64,000 nt of DNA from Acinetobacter guillouiae CIP 63.46. GTDB lineage: Bacteria; Pseudomonadota; Gammaproteobacteria; Pseudomonadales; Moraxellaceae. The notes beneath the pieces are model-generated. The model worked only from the letters and a program-made list of their open reading frames with translations, made no database searches and was not told the DNA's origin. Every line of letters starts with the position of its first letter. Within the stretch, counting starts at the first letter, position 1. The stretch covers positions 708,324 through 772,323 of the forward strand of contig NZ_KB849283.1 in the NCBI RefSeq assembly GCF_000368145.1. The letters are read 5' to 3'. Made by a program: the position numbers and the translations under genes. This document shows positions 1-10,785 of this stretch, piece after piece.

Positions 1-248
1 AAAAACAATCAATATCTTAACTATCTCTCTTCCAATACCGCACTTGATACACTGTTTAAGTTTTATCTTATTTATCCTCTATTTTGTAGTGAATACACAT
101 TTGGCTATAAATATAGACAAATGAGCGGTGGCCTTAATCTAAAGTTGAATAAATAATAAAAAATAAACCTCAATCTACTGTTGAGTCGGGGTTTGAATTA
201 CCTATATTATCAGACTTGATTTTTTCGATTGATTTAGGACTTTAGACC

Positions 249-1454
249 ATGTTTCAACATGTAGATCCTTATGCAGGTGATCCAATTCTTTCTCTAATGG
301 AAGCCTTTGGTAAGGATGAACGGACACACAAAGTAAATTTAAGTATTGGTCTTTATTATAATGAGGACACCATTGTTCCTCAGTTAGACGCTGTAAAAGC
401 GGCTTTGAAAAATATTGAACCAAGCAATGACAAGGTAAAGCTTTATTTACCGATGGATGGTTCAAAGTCTTATAACGAAGCAACCCAGAAATTGGTTTTA
501 GGTGCAGATAGCCAAGCACGTAAAGATGGCCGAGCAGTGACCATTCAAACCCTAGGCGGTTCTGGTGCACTTAAAGTTGGTGCAGATTTTCTAAAAAAAT
601 ACTTTCCTGAATCTGATGTTTGGGTGAGCCAACCGACCTGGGAAAACCATATTGCAATTTTTAATGGTGCAGGAATCAATTCACATTTCTACCGCTATTT
701 TGATGCAGCAACCAATGGTGTCAATATTGAAGGCATGTTAGAGGATTTACAGCAAATCCCTGCAAAAGGCATTGTTCTTCTTCACCCTTGTTGCCATAAC
801 CCAACAGGCGCAGATTTAACACCTGCTGAATGGGATCGTGTAATTGAAGTATTGAAAGCACGTGATTTAATTCCATTCCTCGATATTGCTTACCAAGGTT
901 TTGGTCAAGGCTTAGAAGAAGATGCTTATGCAATTCGTGCTTTAGACAAGTCAGGATTGAATTTCATTGTTAGCAATTCATTCTCTAAAATTTTCTCACT
1001 ATATGGTGAGCGTGTTGGTGGTTTAAGCTTTATTTGTGATGACCAAGCAACTGCACAAAAAGTTTTAGGTCAGCTTAAAGCAACTGTACGCCGTATCTAC
1101 TCAAGCCCACCTACAACGGGTGCCTTAGTGGTTGATAATGTATTGAATGATGCAACATTAACTGAAAAATGGCATGCAGAACTTAAAGAAATGCGTGAGC
1201 GTATCATCCAAATGCGCGAACTATTAAAGGCAAAATTAACTACTGCTTTACCTGGTCGTAATTTTGATTACCTTACAGAACAACAAGGCATGTTTAGCTA
1301 TACAGGTTTAACGGCTGAACAAGTGGATATATTGAAAGATCAATATGCCATTTATTTGCTACGTAGTGGCCGTATGTGTGCAGCGGGCTTAAATTTAAAA
1401 AATATTGATTATGTAGCAACATCTGTTGCAGAAGTCATTAAAGCAACTGCTTAA
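249..1454 (+). CDS. tyrB: Aromatic amino acid aminotransferase
   Basis: A 401-residue class I fold-type I PLP aminotransferase that would interconvert aromatic (and possibly dicarboxylic) amino acids and their 2-oxo acids in the cytoplasm. The PLP-binding lysine is K247 in [14 protein letters not shown], the same number as in E. coli TyrB, and [12 protein letters not shown] carries the conserved NPTG loop. Length and opening ([14 protein letters not shown]) match the family, so the ATG start is credible. It stands alone, followed by a strong terminator. AspC and TyrB are close paralogues, so the aromatic preference is inferred from overall resemblance; the aminotransferase call itself is firm. 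Confidence 0.93.
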   Translation: MFQHVDPYAGDPILSLMEAFGKDERTHKVNLSIGLYYNEDTIVPQLDAVKAALKNIEPSNDKVKLYLPMDGSKSYNEATQKLVLGADSQARKDGRAVTIQTLGGSGALKVGADFLKKYFPESDVWVSQPTWENHIAIFNGAGINSHFYRYFDAATNGVNIEGMLEDLQQIPAKGIVLLHPCCHNPTGADLTPAEWDRVIEVLKARDLIPFLDIAYQGFGQGLEEDAYAIRALDKSGLNFIVSNSFSKIFSLYGERVGGLSFICDDQATAQKVLGQLKATVRRIYSSPPTTGALVVDNVLNDATLTEKWHAELKEMRERIIQMRELLKAKLTTALPGRNFDYLTEQQGMFSYTGLTAEQVDILKDQYAIYLLRSGRMCAAGLNLKNIDYVATSVAEVIKATA

Positions 1455-1491
1455 ATAAATTGATAAGCGTTGATTGAATCAATCAACTGCC

Positions 1492-1526
1492 ACTTAACTC
1501 CCTTTTCATAAGGGAGTTAAGTTTTT
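1492..1526 (+). terminator. Rho-independent terminator of tyrB
   Basis: Thirteen-base perfect inverted repeat (arms 1492-1504 and 1510-1522, five-base loop) followed by a T run, 38 bases after the aminotransferase stop codon. Confidence 0.85.
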
Positions 1527-1814
1527 GAGATGATTCTTTTTTAATGAGCATTTTAAAAACTTAACATTGACATACAGATTTATTTTTATACAATAAGCAT
1601 TCTTATCCCCCCTTTCTTAAAAGAGTAACGCCAATGAAGTAAGTCATTTTCTCATCATTATTTATTTAATTTTTGATGTGCAAAATAGATTCTACTCAAG
1701 GCTACACTTATCTTTTGGTTCTGATACCGTCTTTACGATAAATTAAATAATCTACTGTTATTTAAAGCTTTTATTACATACTATTTTGTGCATCCTCTAT
1801 ATGAGGATCATTGA
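1527..1814. other. Gene-free spacer upstream of the ABC-F gene
   Basis: With the terminator just before it, this forms a 360-base gap between genes. It is A+T-rich. I see no convincing reading frame, RNA gene or repeat, only the AGGA ribosome-binding site eight bases before the ATG at 1815. Confidence 0.5.
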
Positions 1815-3383
1815 ATGCAACAAGCATGTATTATTTCAAATTTGAGTTTGGCATTCCCCACTCAAACAATGTTTACTCAACTGAATTTTGTGCTTTTTTC
1901 AGGGCAAACTTCTGCTGTGATTGGCCGTAATGGTTTGGGAAAATCATTACTTTTTAAACTATTACACCTACAACAGCATTCAGATTTAGCCTATTCAGGG
2001 CAAATTGCATGGCATATCCAACATAATTATTTAGCACAATTACAACGATTAAATGCCAAAACTATAGCTGAAGCTTTAGACATTGCTCATCTACATAATG
2101 CTTTTGAACGTATTGAAAACAGTAGTGCCAATTTTGAAGATTATGATTTGGTGGAAAACTGTTGGGATTTACCTCAAAAATGGCAACAAATTTTAAGCAA
2201 TGCACAACTGCCGCTTGATTTAAATTTTCCCATACACTACTTAAGTGAAGGTCAAAAAACCAAGCTAGCTTTGTGTCGCTTATTTCTAAAACAAGATCAT
2301 TATCTACTTTTAGATGAGCCAAGTAATCATTTAGATACCATGGCAAGAAAATGGTTAATTGAATCGATTCAGGCACATAAGGCGGGAGTTTGTATTATTA
2401 GTCATGATCTTCAATTGCTGAATCAAGTGCAGCATATTTATGCTTTAACCGCGCAAGGTTTACAACATGTTTCGGGCAATTATGCTGATTATGTTCAACA
2501 GCACCAACAACAAATCCATGCCTTAACTCAGTCTATTCAACAAGAAAAACGTGAATTTAAACAGTTAAAGCAACAACAGCATGATAGTTTAATGAAAGCA
2601 CAAAAACGTCAACGTAAAGGTGCTCAATTGCGTGACTCGAACTCTCAAGCCAAGATTCTACTGGATTTTAAAAAAGAGCAAGCTGGGCAAAGTTTTGGGA
2701 AATTACGTGCACAGCAAATTCGCCAAGCTGATGAAACACAGAGCAGTTTACAGGAGAAACAAACAACATTAGAAAAAATTAAACCACAACGATTTGACTT
2801 TCAATTTCAATCATTTAAACAAGGTGAAATATTAAGAATTCACGATTTACAATTGCCTTATGCCACCACACAGAAAATAAAGTTGTCACTCCAAGCCAGT
2901 GAAAAAATCCAGCTTAAAGGTGCAAATGGCGTGGGTAAATCCACCCTATTAAAAATGATTGATCAATCACAAAGTACTGAAATTTTCTTTACTGGGCAAA
3001 GTTTATATTTGGATCAAAATTTTAGTTTACTCAATGATGATCTTTCTGTGATCGAGAATTTAGCGAAATTTAATCCAGATATACTGGAGGTTGAATGGCG
3101 AAATTTATTAGGTCAACTGCGCATCCGCCGCGAAAAAGCACTCTTAAAATTGGGGCAACTCAGTGGCGGTGAAAAACTTAAAGTAGCATTACTTGGAATA
3201 AGTCAGCATCATCAAAATATTGATTTATTGTTATTGGATGAGCCTGAAAATCACTTAGACATTGAGTCACGAGAATTACTTGCGCAAGCCATTGAGCAAT
3301 TTAAAGGTGCTGTCATTCTGGTCTCTCATGATGATTGTTTTGTTAAGCAATCTGGAGTAAATGAAGCATTTTTACTGAGTTAA
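1815..3383 (+). CDS. ABC-F family ATP-binding cassette protein
   Basis: A 522-residue soluble protein with two ATPase domains and no membrane segments, the ABC-F layout. Walker A motifs are GRNGLGKS (37-44) and GANGVGKST (about 370). Signature motifs are LSEGQKTKLA and LSGGEKLKVA. Walker B boxes YLLLDEPSNHLD and LLLLDEPENHLD lie near 165 and 472. The roughly 80-residue linker is rich in Q and K and predicted helical. ABC-F proteins act on ribosomes as translation factors, or as resistance factors in some lineages. I cannot place this one in a named subfamily such as Uup, EttA or YheS. The start has AGGA eight bases upstream. Confidence 0.9.
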   Translation: MQQACIISNLSLAFPTQTMFTQLNFVLFSGQTSAVIGRNGLGKSLLFKLLHLQQHSDLAYSGQIAWHIQHNYLAQLQRLNAKTIAEALDIAHLHNAFERIENSSANFEDYDLVENCWDLPQKWQQILSNAQLPLDLNFPIHYLSEGQKTKLALCRLFLKQDHYLLLDEPSNHLDTMARKWLIESIQAHKAGVCIISHDLQLLNQVQHIYALTAQGLQHVSGNYADYVQQHQQQIHALTQSIQQEKREFKQLKQQQHDSLMKAQKRQRKGAQLRDSNSQAKILLDFKKEQAGQSFGKLRAQQIRQADETQSSLQEKQTTLEKIKPQRFDFQFQSFKQGEILRIHDLQLPYATTQKIKLSLQASEKIQLKGANGVGKSTLLKMIDQSQSTEIFFTGQSLYLDQNFSLLNDDLSVIENLAKFNPDILEVEWRNLLGQLRIRREKALLKLGQLSGGEKLKVALLGISQHHQNIDLLLLDEPENHLDIESRELLAQAIEQFKGAVILVSHDDCFVKQSGVNEAFLLS

Positions 3384-3533
3384 AAGTATTACTTCATTCT
3401 GATCATTTTGAAAAACTTTCCGCCAATGGTTTATTGCCCATATGGCGGATTGCACTGGTCAAACTAAAAGTAAACCTCCAATCTACTCAAAATATTTGCA
3501 GTGTTAAGTTTCCCCATATGTAAAATCCAAATA

Positions 3534-4943
3534 TTATTTTTGCTTCTCATCTATGAGCTGAAAACATAATTTATCTATGTTTTTCGTTTTTGGGTGAAAA
3601 GCTGAGAGGTTAGATAGCACAATAACGGCAGTCTTATCCTCAACATTTATTGCCATTGAAGATGAATAGCCACCAGTTCCGCCATTGTGCCAAACCAAAT
3701 CTTTTCCATTTTGTGATTTTAACAAATGCCAAGCTAAACCGATTTTCATATCTTTGTTCATTTCAAAGGTCGGTGTACGCGTTAAAGTCAATTCGGTATT
3801 TTTAGGATCGAATTGTGCGATTGCAAATTTTGCTAAATCCTCTGTGGTTGATAATAGCCCGCCAGCACCAAACAAAACGTCAAAATCCCAATTTGATACG
3901 ATTTTTCCATCAGGATTTTGCCCTTTTACCAACTTATTATCTAGATTTTGCGAGTTTACAAATGAGTTTTTCATTGTGTATTTATCAAAAATTCTCTTTT
4001 GTAATAATGTTTGAAAGCTTTTTCCTTGTGATACGCCAAGCGTATAGCCTAATAACCCCGCCCCTAAATTGGAATAAACATATTTTTTTTCAGGCTCATT
4101 TTCAATTTTCAAATCATCTTTAAGGTATTGTTCAATCTGACTTTTACCATAATCTTTGTAGGGATTGCTTTGATTCGATAAATCTAGATTCTCAGGTAAG
4201 CGTGGTAAACCGGAGGTATGATTAGCCAAGTCTTTAAAATTCAGTTGAGTGTTATTTTTAAATTTTAAAGATGGATAAAATGGATTGATTTCATCCGTTA
4301 ATTTAATTTTTCCTTCATCAACAAGCGAAGCTAAAACGGTCGATGTAAAAACTTTGGTAATAGAACCAATTTCAAAAACCTTATTCTGGTTTTCGATCGG
4401 TTTGATCATACCTTCAGTTTTTATAACCCCATAATATTTCACTTTTTGATTTTGAACGACTGCAATAGAAAGTTGCGTATTATTTGGAAAATTTTGGCTA
4501 TTCGAAAAAATGATGTCTGAGATTTCTTTTGGATAAGCGTTAAGTGCATTCACAGTATTACTACTATTTATCTCTTTTTGGACTTCATTAGGCTTCATAA
4601 TAAGTCCCTTGATATGATTTTCTTGATCAAGCGAAATATTGACCGTTAACACCATTTTCTCAAACTTGGTTTTATAACTTTGATAAGTTCCTTGTTGATT
4701 GCTGAGAAATTCTTTACTTTCAATTTTTCCTGCCTGAGATTTTAATCCTGAGAAAAATTGCTTTGTCTTTTCAAGTGGCAATGTCTTTTTCATTTCAGCA
4801 GAAAATTCATCATAAATTTTTTCATACTGATCAGCATTATAGTTGTTTATAAAATTGTCCATGGCAATTTTATAGTTTTCACTCTGAGCAAATATTGAGT
4901 TTGATATCAAAATCGCAAATAGGATTAAAAATAGTCTTTTCAT
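3534..4943 (-). CDS. Secreted serine hydrolase, DUF3887 + beta-lactamase-like domain
   Basis: A 469-residue protein with an N-terminal signal peptide ending in SNSIFAQ, an N-terminal DUF3887-like domain (about 25-125), and a serine beta-lactamase/PBP-like domain (about 140-465). Catalytic motifs are visible: SxxK in GSITKVF near 195, YSN in YVYSNLG near 287, and HNG in WHNGGTGG near 415. Such enzymes are usually D,D-peptidases or esterases of the class C/AmpH-like clan; actual beta-lactam hydrolysis cannot be assumed. The domain order and the FAQ leader are common in Bacteroidetes, which hints at transfer, but this is inference. It is monocistronic, convergent with the ABC-F gene. Confidence 0.85.
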   Translation of the reverse strand: MKRLFLILFAILISNSIFAQSENYKIAMDNFINNYNADQYEKIYDEFSAEMKKTLPLEKTKQFFSGLKSQAGKIESKEFLSNQQGTYQSYKTKFEKMVLTVNISLDQENHIKGLIMKPNEVQKEINSSNTVNALNAYPKEISDIIFSNSQNFPNNTQLSIAVVQNQKVKYYGVIKTEGMIKPIENQNKVFEIGSITKVFTSTVLASLVDEGKIKLTDEINPFYPSLKFKNNTQLNFKDLANHTSGLPRLPENLDLSNQSNPYKDYGKSQIEQYLKDDLKIENEPEKKYVYSNLGAGLLGYTLGVSQGKSFQTLLQKRIFDKYTMKNSFVNSQNLDNKLVKGQNPDGKIVSNWDFDVLFGAGGLLSTTEDLAKFAIAQFDPKNTELTLTRTPTFEMNKDMKIGLAWHLLKSQNGKDLVWHNGGTGGYSSSMAINVEDKTAVIVLSNLSAFHPKTKNIDKLCFQLIDEKQK

Positions 4944-5199
4944 AAGGTTTTAATAATAGCTAATGAATTAAAGTCTTGTGCTCTAACGCTACACATCTAA
5001 AAGTACAGCTTAAAACATAACAAAAAAACTGCTTTAAGCAAGTATTATCTGTCAATCAGTAGCAAAACATTGTTATTTTAGTTTTTTATAATGATTGTTC
5101 TGTGTCGAATAGATGAAGCGAGTTTGTTAAATTAAACTTTAAAATCATGATTGAACAAATCAATATTTATTCAATCATATAAGACTTAAATTTGTGTCA

Positions 5200-5511
5200 T
5201 TACCCACAAGTCGCTTGGGTAATTTTTTTGGTCGCAGGATCTACAGTTACCGTCACACGTTCAATACGATAATCCATAGTTACTCCTTGATTTGGCGCAA
5301 CTTTACGTACGATTGATGCCTGTGTAAGCTGCTTAATTTTCGCTTCAGACATATCATTTTGTCCAATCAACTGAGTCGCGCGTTCTGCAATACATGTCGT
5401 TTGAGTGTTTTGTGCTGTTTGATCTTGCGTTGTTGCATTGGTTTGAAGCGAAGAACATGCTGATACGGTTAAAGCCATGATACCAAGACCTAAAATTGCA
5501 ACATTTTTCAT
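5200..5511 (-). CDS. Peptidase inhibitor I78-family lipoprotein
   Basis: A 103-residue precursor. I start it at the ATG at 5511, because MKNVAILGLGIMALTVSACSS is a complete lipoprotein signal with lipobox VSAC; an upstream ATG at 5547 would add 12 residues before the signal. The mature part shows the I78 inhibitor pattern: a Cys (TCIAERATQLIGQ), then VRKVAPNQGVTMDYRIERVTV, and a terminal CG. I78 proteins inhibit serine proteases, and the two cysteines probably form a disulfide. It is probably anchored in the outer membrane facing the periplasm. The family call rests on motif recognition; the target protease is unknown. Confidence 0.8.
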   Translation of the reverse strand: MKNVAILGLGIMALTVSACSSLQTNATTQDQTAQNTQTTCIAERATQLIGQNDMSEAKIKQLTQASIVRKVAPNQGVTMDYRIERVTVTVDPATKKITQATCG

Positions 5512-5611
5512 AAGACGACCTATTTTGATTTTTTGCTTTAAAGCCATAACATAACAAAAAAAGATAAGCTTAGAGAATTAATATATAAAACTCATACATT
5601 TATCATGCAAA

Positions 5612-5642
5612 TAAAAACCAGTGATAGATGATGTATCACTGG
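5612..5642 (-). terminator. Terminator of frmA
   Basis: Inverted repeat CCAGTGATA/TATCACTGG; on the minus strand it is followed by a T-rich tail (TTTTTATTT), 27 bases after the frmA stop codon. Confidence 0.8.
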
Positions 5643-5668
5643 CTCTTAGTGGTGCTCAGTATTTAAGC

Positions 5669-6805
<1,137 letters not shown>

Positions 6806-6900
6806 TTAACAGTTGGACTACAGTAACCTTTTTCTCTTTACAGATTCAACCATTAACTTGATGATATGATTTAGTAAAATTTAAAGTACTCATTGAAAGA

Positions 6901-8448
6901 ATGAATCATTCAAAGACTTCACTTGCCTTCATTATTTTGGCTTTTTCAATCACTGGATGCAGTTTACCTATGAATCAACCAGAACAAGAACAACAAGTTA
7001 AAGTATATGCAGAGCAATGGATCAATGAGCCTGAAGCAAAACAGATGCTTACTCAAGGTCTCACTGCATATTTAGCCATGAATGATGCTTTCCAAAGTAT
7101 CGCGTCACGTATCCATCTGATTCGAAAAGCCAAATATACACTTGATTTACAATACTATATTTGGGCAGATGATTTTATTGGCAATTTAATGCTACACGAA
7201 TTGCTTAAAGCTGCTGACCGCGGTGTAAAAGTACGCTTATTAATCGATGATCAAAATGGAACAAAAATAGATCGACAATTAAGTGCATTGCTGAGACATC
7301 CAAACATTTCGATCAAATTATACAATCCTTATAAATTCCGACACTTTCGTGTAATGGATTATATTTTTAGAATGAACAGAATCAACCATCGAATGCACAA
7401 TAAATTAATTATTGCTGATGGTGCAATTGCTGTGACAGGCGGACGAAATATCAGCAGTGAATATTTTGATGCCAGTGCATCTTTCCAATTTACCGATATG
7501 GATATTTTATTTTTTGGTAAAGCGGTCAATCGTGCAAATGAAGTTTTTACCGACTTTTGGAATTTTCAATTAAGCTATCCGATTGATCAATTTATTCATA
7601 AAGGTTCTGAACACGATTTATTAACTTTGAGAAAAAGCTTTGAACGACTTGAACAAGCTGAACATACGACAGATGAAAAAGTAAATCTTGAGCAGAAAGA
7701 ACTCGCCAATGAGCTTAATCAAAATAAAATCAATTGGGCTTATGCCGATTTTCTGGCAGATTCTCCAAAGAAAAGTTTAGGACAAGCACACGGCAATGAA
7801 TTAATTTCACACCAAATTCACCAACATTTGGGTGACCCCAAACAAGAAATGGATTTAATTGCCGCTTATTTTGTTCCTACAAAAAATGGGACGGATTTCA
7901 TCAACCAATTCCCTAAACAAAATGTCAAAGTGAGAATTTTAACCAACTCCTTTATGGCAAATGATGTTGCGCTTGTCCATGCGTTTTATCAAAAGTATCG
8001 AGTTGACCTGCTTAAAGGAGGCGCAAAACTTTATGAATTTAAACCTTATATAGAACGCAATCGCCGTACTTGGTATGAGGTCCTTACAGGAAATATCATT
8101 CCGAAAAAAGGCAAAAATAAATCCAGTTTGCATGCAAAATTTATCAATATTGATGACAAAGTCTTTATTGGTTCATTTAACCTAGATCCAAGATCATTCA
8201 ATATCAATACCGAAGTTGGACTGGTTGTTCAATCAGATCCTTTACAAGAGCAAATTTCAAATCTATTGGATCAAACCCTATTTAGGGTTGCTTATGAGTT
8301 AAAACTTAATCCACAAGGTGAGCTGATCTGGCTAGATCATCGTGCTGATGGCAAAGTGATTGAATATAAAGTTGACCCTGAAACAACACGATTCCAACGA
8401 TTTGTCATGTATAGCGTCTCATATTTACCACTTGAATGGATGATGTAA
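6901..8448 (+). CDS. Phospholipase D-family lipoprotein (ClsC-like)
   Basis: A 515-residue protein with a lipoprotein signal (lipobox SITGC) and two phospholipase D HKD motifs: HNKLIIADG near 166 and HAKFINIDD near 411, each followed by the usual G(G/S)xN/D element (GGRNISSEY and GSFNLDPRS). Two HKD motifs form one active site by a phospho-histidine mechanism. Envelope-located members include cardiolipin synthase C-type enzymes and PLD-like virulence enzymes. The lipobox argues for periplasmic membrane attachment rather than a soluble secreted toxin. It is divergent from frmA. Substrate is not determinable from sequence. Confidence 0.88.
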   Translation: MNHSKTSLAFIILAFSITGCSLPMNQPEQEQQVKVYAEQWINEPEAKQMLTQGLTAYLAMNDAFQSIASRIHLIRKAKYTLDLQYYIWADDFIGNLMLHELLKAADRGVKVRLLIDDQNGTKIDRQLSALLRHPNISIKLYNPYKFRHFRVMDYIFRMNRINHRMHNKLIIADGAIAVTGGRNISSEYFDASASFQFTDMDILFFGKAVNRANEVFTDFWNFQLSYPIDQFIHKGSEHDLLTLRKSFERLEQAEHTTDEKVNLEQKELANELNQNKINWAYADFLADSPKKSLGQAHGNELISHQIHQHLGDPKQEMDLIAAYFVPTKNGTDFINQFPKQNVKVRILTNSFMANDVALVHAFYQKYRVDLLKGGAKLYEFKPYIERNRRTWYEVLTGNIIPKKGKNKSSLHAKFINIDDKVFIGSFNLDPRSFNINTEVGLVVQSDPLQEQISNLLDQTLFRVAYELKLNPQGELIWLDHRADGKVIEYKVDPETTRFQRFVMYSVSYLPLEWMM

Positions 8449-8496
8449 GTTTAGTGTAATGACAACGCATATACCAAACTTATTAAAAATTTACTG

Positions 8497-9147
8497 CTAC
8501 AAATAACACTCAAACAGACAGAGCCCTTTGATCTCTTTAACCAGTTCTATGTCAGTAAAGCCCGCATATTTTAAGCTTTGAAAATGTTCATGTTTCGACA
8601 TATACAAGTCATTATTGCTCATCGCATCTGATGCAAAAATATGGTCACAGACCAAATACAGAGCATCACGTTTTAATAATGTCTTTACTTGTTGATGAAA
8701 TTGATTTGCATAGTTTTTATGGCGTAACTCATGTAAAGCTTGATGAATAATGATGGCATCATATTGTCCAAGCTGATCGCGCCAATCTTCATTTTTAAAA
8801 TCAGCAATCAGATATTGCACTCTGCCTAACTCAGAAGAAAGTAGCTTACTTTTAGAAAGCTCATGCATTGCATCAGAGAAATCTAGCGCTGTATATTCAA
8901 TATCAGCACACTGGGTAAGTAAATGTTTGGCAAGAAAACCAGGACCTGAACCTATTTCTAAAATATTGAACTGCGCGTTTTGATCAGTTTGATAGTGTTT
9001 CTCTTTGGCTGCTTTTTGAATTAAATTCACATAATAGTCAAAAAACTCATAACGCCATGGGCGTTTTTCATTTGCTTCATTAGCCCATTGCAAAGCATCT
9101 TGCGGATTTTTTAAATCAATTGGACTTGGTACATCCTGAACACTCAT
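8497..9147 (-). CDS. Class I SAM-dependent methyltransferase
   Basis: A 216-residue protein with the Rossmann methyltransferase motif I FNILEIGSGPGFLAKHL (about 62-78), an acidic motif II region (YTALDFSD), and motif IV-like YDAIIIHQALHEL. No membrane segment is seen. The fold is clear; the substrate is not. The neighbours (a PLD lipoprotein, convergent, and a MocR regulator upstream) give no firm functional clue. The start MSVQDVPSP is the first ATG. Confidence 0.8.
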   Translation of the reverse strand: MSVQDVPSPIDLKNPQDALQWANEANEKRPWRYEFFDYYVNLIQKAAKEKHYQTDQNAQFNILEIGSGPGFLAKHLLTQCADIEYTALDFSDAMHELSKSKLLSSELGRVQYLIADFKNEDWRDQLGQYDAIIIHQALHELRHKNYANQFHQQVKTLLKRDALYLVCDHIFASDAMSNNDLYMSKHEHFQSLKYAGFTDIELVKEIKGLCLFECYL

Positions 9148-9226
9148 TATAATTATTCCACTGAAATCAATATAAATTTGCTTACTATTTACCCATATTT
9201 TAAAGCAATAAGGAAAAGGATTTTCG

Positions 9227-10624
9227 CTAACTTTGTAAGTTATTTATTTTTAACTGCTGAATTGACATTGCTAAGATATCAAAGACCTTTTTATCCACGC
9301 ATTGTGCAACATTAAAGCGCATGAACTGTCCTGCATTTTCAGCTTGGCTAAAAGAATTACCCGGCGCAAGAATTACGCCCTGTTTGAGACATAATTTTGA
9401 TAATTCCGCCGCATGTATACTATCCGGCAATTTGCACCATAAAAAAATCCCTGCTGTTGGCACAATCCACGGTTTTATACCGAGTTGCCCCAACTTTTGC
9501 ATCATTTCATTGCTGACTTTAAGCAAATGTTTCTTTAACCAATCTAAATGTTTAGGATAACTGCTGTCCATTAAAGCCTGATAAATAATTTCTGCATTTA
9601 AATGACTATTGCTAAAGTTGGTCGCAATTCTTAAATCTATTAATTGATCAATCAGCTCAGACTCCGCAATGATATAACCGCAACGAATCGCTGCTGAAAG
9701 GGTTTTGGTAAAACTGCCAATCTGAATGACATGTTTAAAACCGGCTAATGAAGCATAACGTGGTGCGGGTGTATATTCAAAATCAGCAAAAATTTCATCT
9801 TCAATAATCAATAAATCAGTTTTCTCAACCAGCTTGGAAATTTGATAAACCGTTTGTAGCGAAATCGTGGCTCCTGTTGGGTTATGAATCCCTGAATTGG
9901 TTAAATAGATTTTTGGCTTTAAATTCAGTGCTTGTTCAAATTTCTCTACATCTGGTCCCGTTTCTGTAAACGGAATTGGAACGGCTTTTAAATGATGGGC
10001 CTTAATCAAAGCGCGGAAATTAAAATAGCAAGGATCATCAATCAAGATCACATCACCTGCGCTAAGCAGGTGTCTGAAAATTAAATCAATGGACTGGGTT
10101 GCTGAGTCAGTAATAAGAATTTGATTCAGTTTGAATTTTAAATCATACAGTTCTTTTTTTCTGGCAATAAATTTACGCAACTCCAAATGTCCATGCGGAG
10201 TTGCATAATCGGTGAGCATGATGATTTCAGACTTAGCAGCTTGTTTTAACGCTTTACGGATTGATTGTTCAGGCATCCAAGTAGTGGGTAACCAGCCACA
10301 ACCCGGTTTTAGCACATCCGTCTTCGCCTCTAATGACTGCCTTGAAATCCATAAAGGATCTATTTCACGTTGATACTGTATTTCAGTATCAATCATTTGC
10401 ATCGGTTCAGCTTTACCTAATACATAGTAACCAGAACCAAGACGAGATTCTAAAACACCTTCCGCAACTAATCTGGCATAGGCTTCAACGATCGTTGAAA
10501 CAGAACAGTTTGTTTGTGTAGCAAACTGACGGACTGAAGGTAAGCGTGAACCTGCAATCAAACTTTTATTCGAAATTTGATTTTTAATCATCAGCACTGT
10601 TTGTTCAATTTTAGTTTTTGCCAT
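9227..10624 (-). CDS. MocR/GntR-type PLP-binding transcriptional regulator
   Basis: A 465-residue fusion. The N-terminal GntR winged helix (about 1-70, LPSVRQFATQTNCSVSTIVEAYARL) precedes a class I aminotransferase-like domain with NPTG (NSGIHNPTGATI) and a PLP lysine in GSFTKTLSAAIRCGY. MocR proteins sense PLP adducts of amino compounds or pyridoxal and often regulate the divergent gene. Here that is the EamA exporter at 10786, and the 161-base gap contains a direct repeat AATTGTACTG at 10681 and 10717, a plausible operator. Activator or repressor role is unknown. Confidence 0.9.
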   Translation of the reverse strand: MAKTKIEQTVLMIKNQISNKSLIAGSRLPSVRQFATQTNCSVSTIVEAYARLVAEGVLESRLGSGYYVLGKAEPMQMIDTEIQYQREIDPLWISRQSLEAKTDVLKPGCGWLPTTWMPEQSIRKALKQAAKSEIIMLTDYATPHGHLELRKFIARKKELYDLKFKLNQILITDSATQSIDLIFRHLLSAGDVILIDDPCYFNFRALIKAHHLKAVPIPFTETGPDVEKFEQALNLKPKIYLTNSGIHNPTGATISLQTVYQISKLVEKTDLLIIEDEIFADFEYTPAPRYASLAGFKHVIQIGSFTKTLSAAIRCGYIIAESELIDQLIDLRIATNFSNSHLNAEIIYQALMDSSYPKHLDWLKKHLLKVSNEMMQKLGQLGIKPWIVPTAGIFLWCKLPDSIHAAELSKLCLKQGVILAPGNSFSQAENAGQFMRFNVAQCVDKKVFDILAMSIQQLKINNLQS

Positions 10625-10680
10625 TTAAAACCACATATTTTAAAGATAAGAAATCTGAGAAAACTCGTTAGATTGAGTAG

Positions 10681-10736
10681 AATTGTACTGGTAAAAATAG
10701 CATAACAGTTATTTAAAATTGTACTGTAGTGTACAT
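10681..10736. promoter_or_regulatory. Direct-repeat operator candidate for the MocR regulator
   Basis: AATTGTACTG occurs exactly twice, at 10681-10690 and 10717-10726, 36 bases apart, between the divergent MocR and exporter genes. The second copy runs into TAGTGTACAT, giving a short inverted element TGTAC/GTACA. MocR regulators are known to use direct repeats; assignment here is inference. Confidence 0.5.
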
Positions 10737-10785
10737 ATATATTTCCAGTAAATAGCGCTTAAATCATCATAAATTGACTGAGTAA

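Noticed and set aside
3419-3448. TCCGCCA/TGGCGGA inverted repeat after the ABC-F gene
   Set aside because: The arms are short, the loop long, and no T run follows, so I do not call it a terminator.
3534-4943. Class C beta-lactamase (ADC type) resistance gene
   Set aside because: Although the SxxK, YSN and HNG motifs are there, ADC enzymes lack the DUF3887 domain and have KTG rather than HNG. A resistance call would be unsafe.
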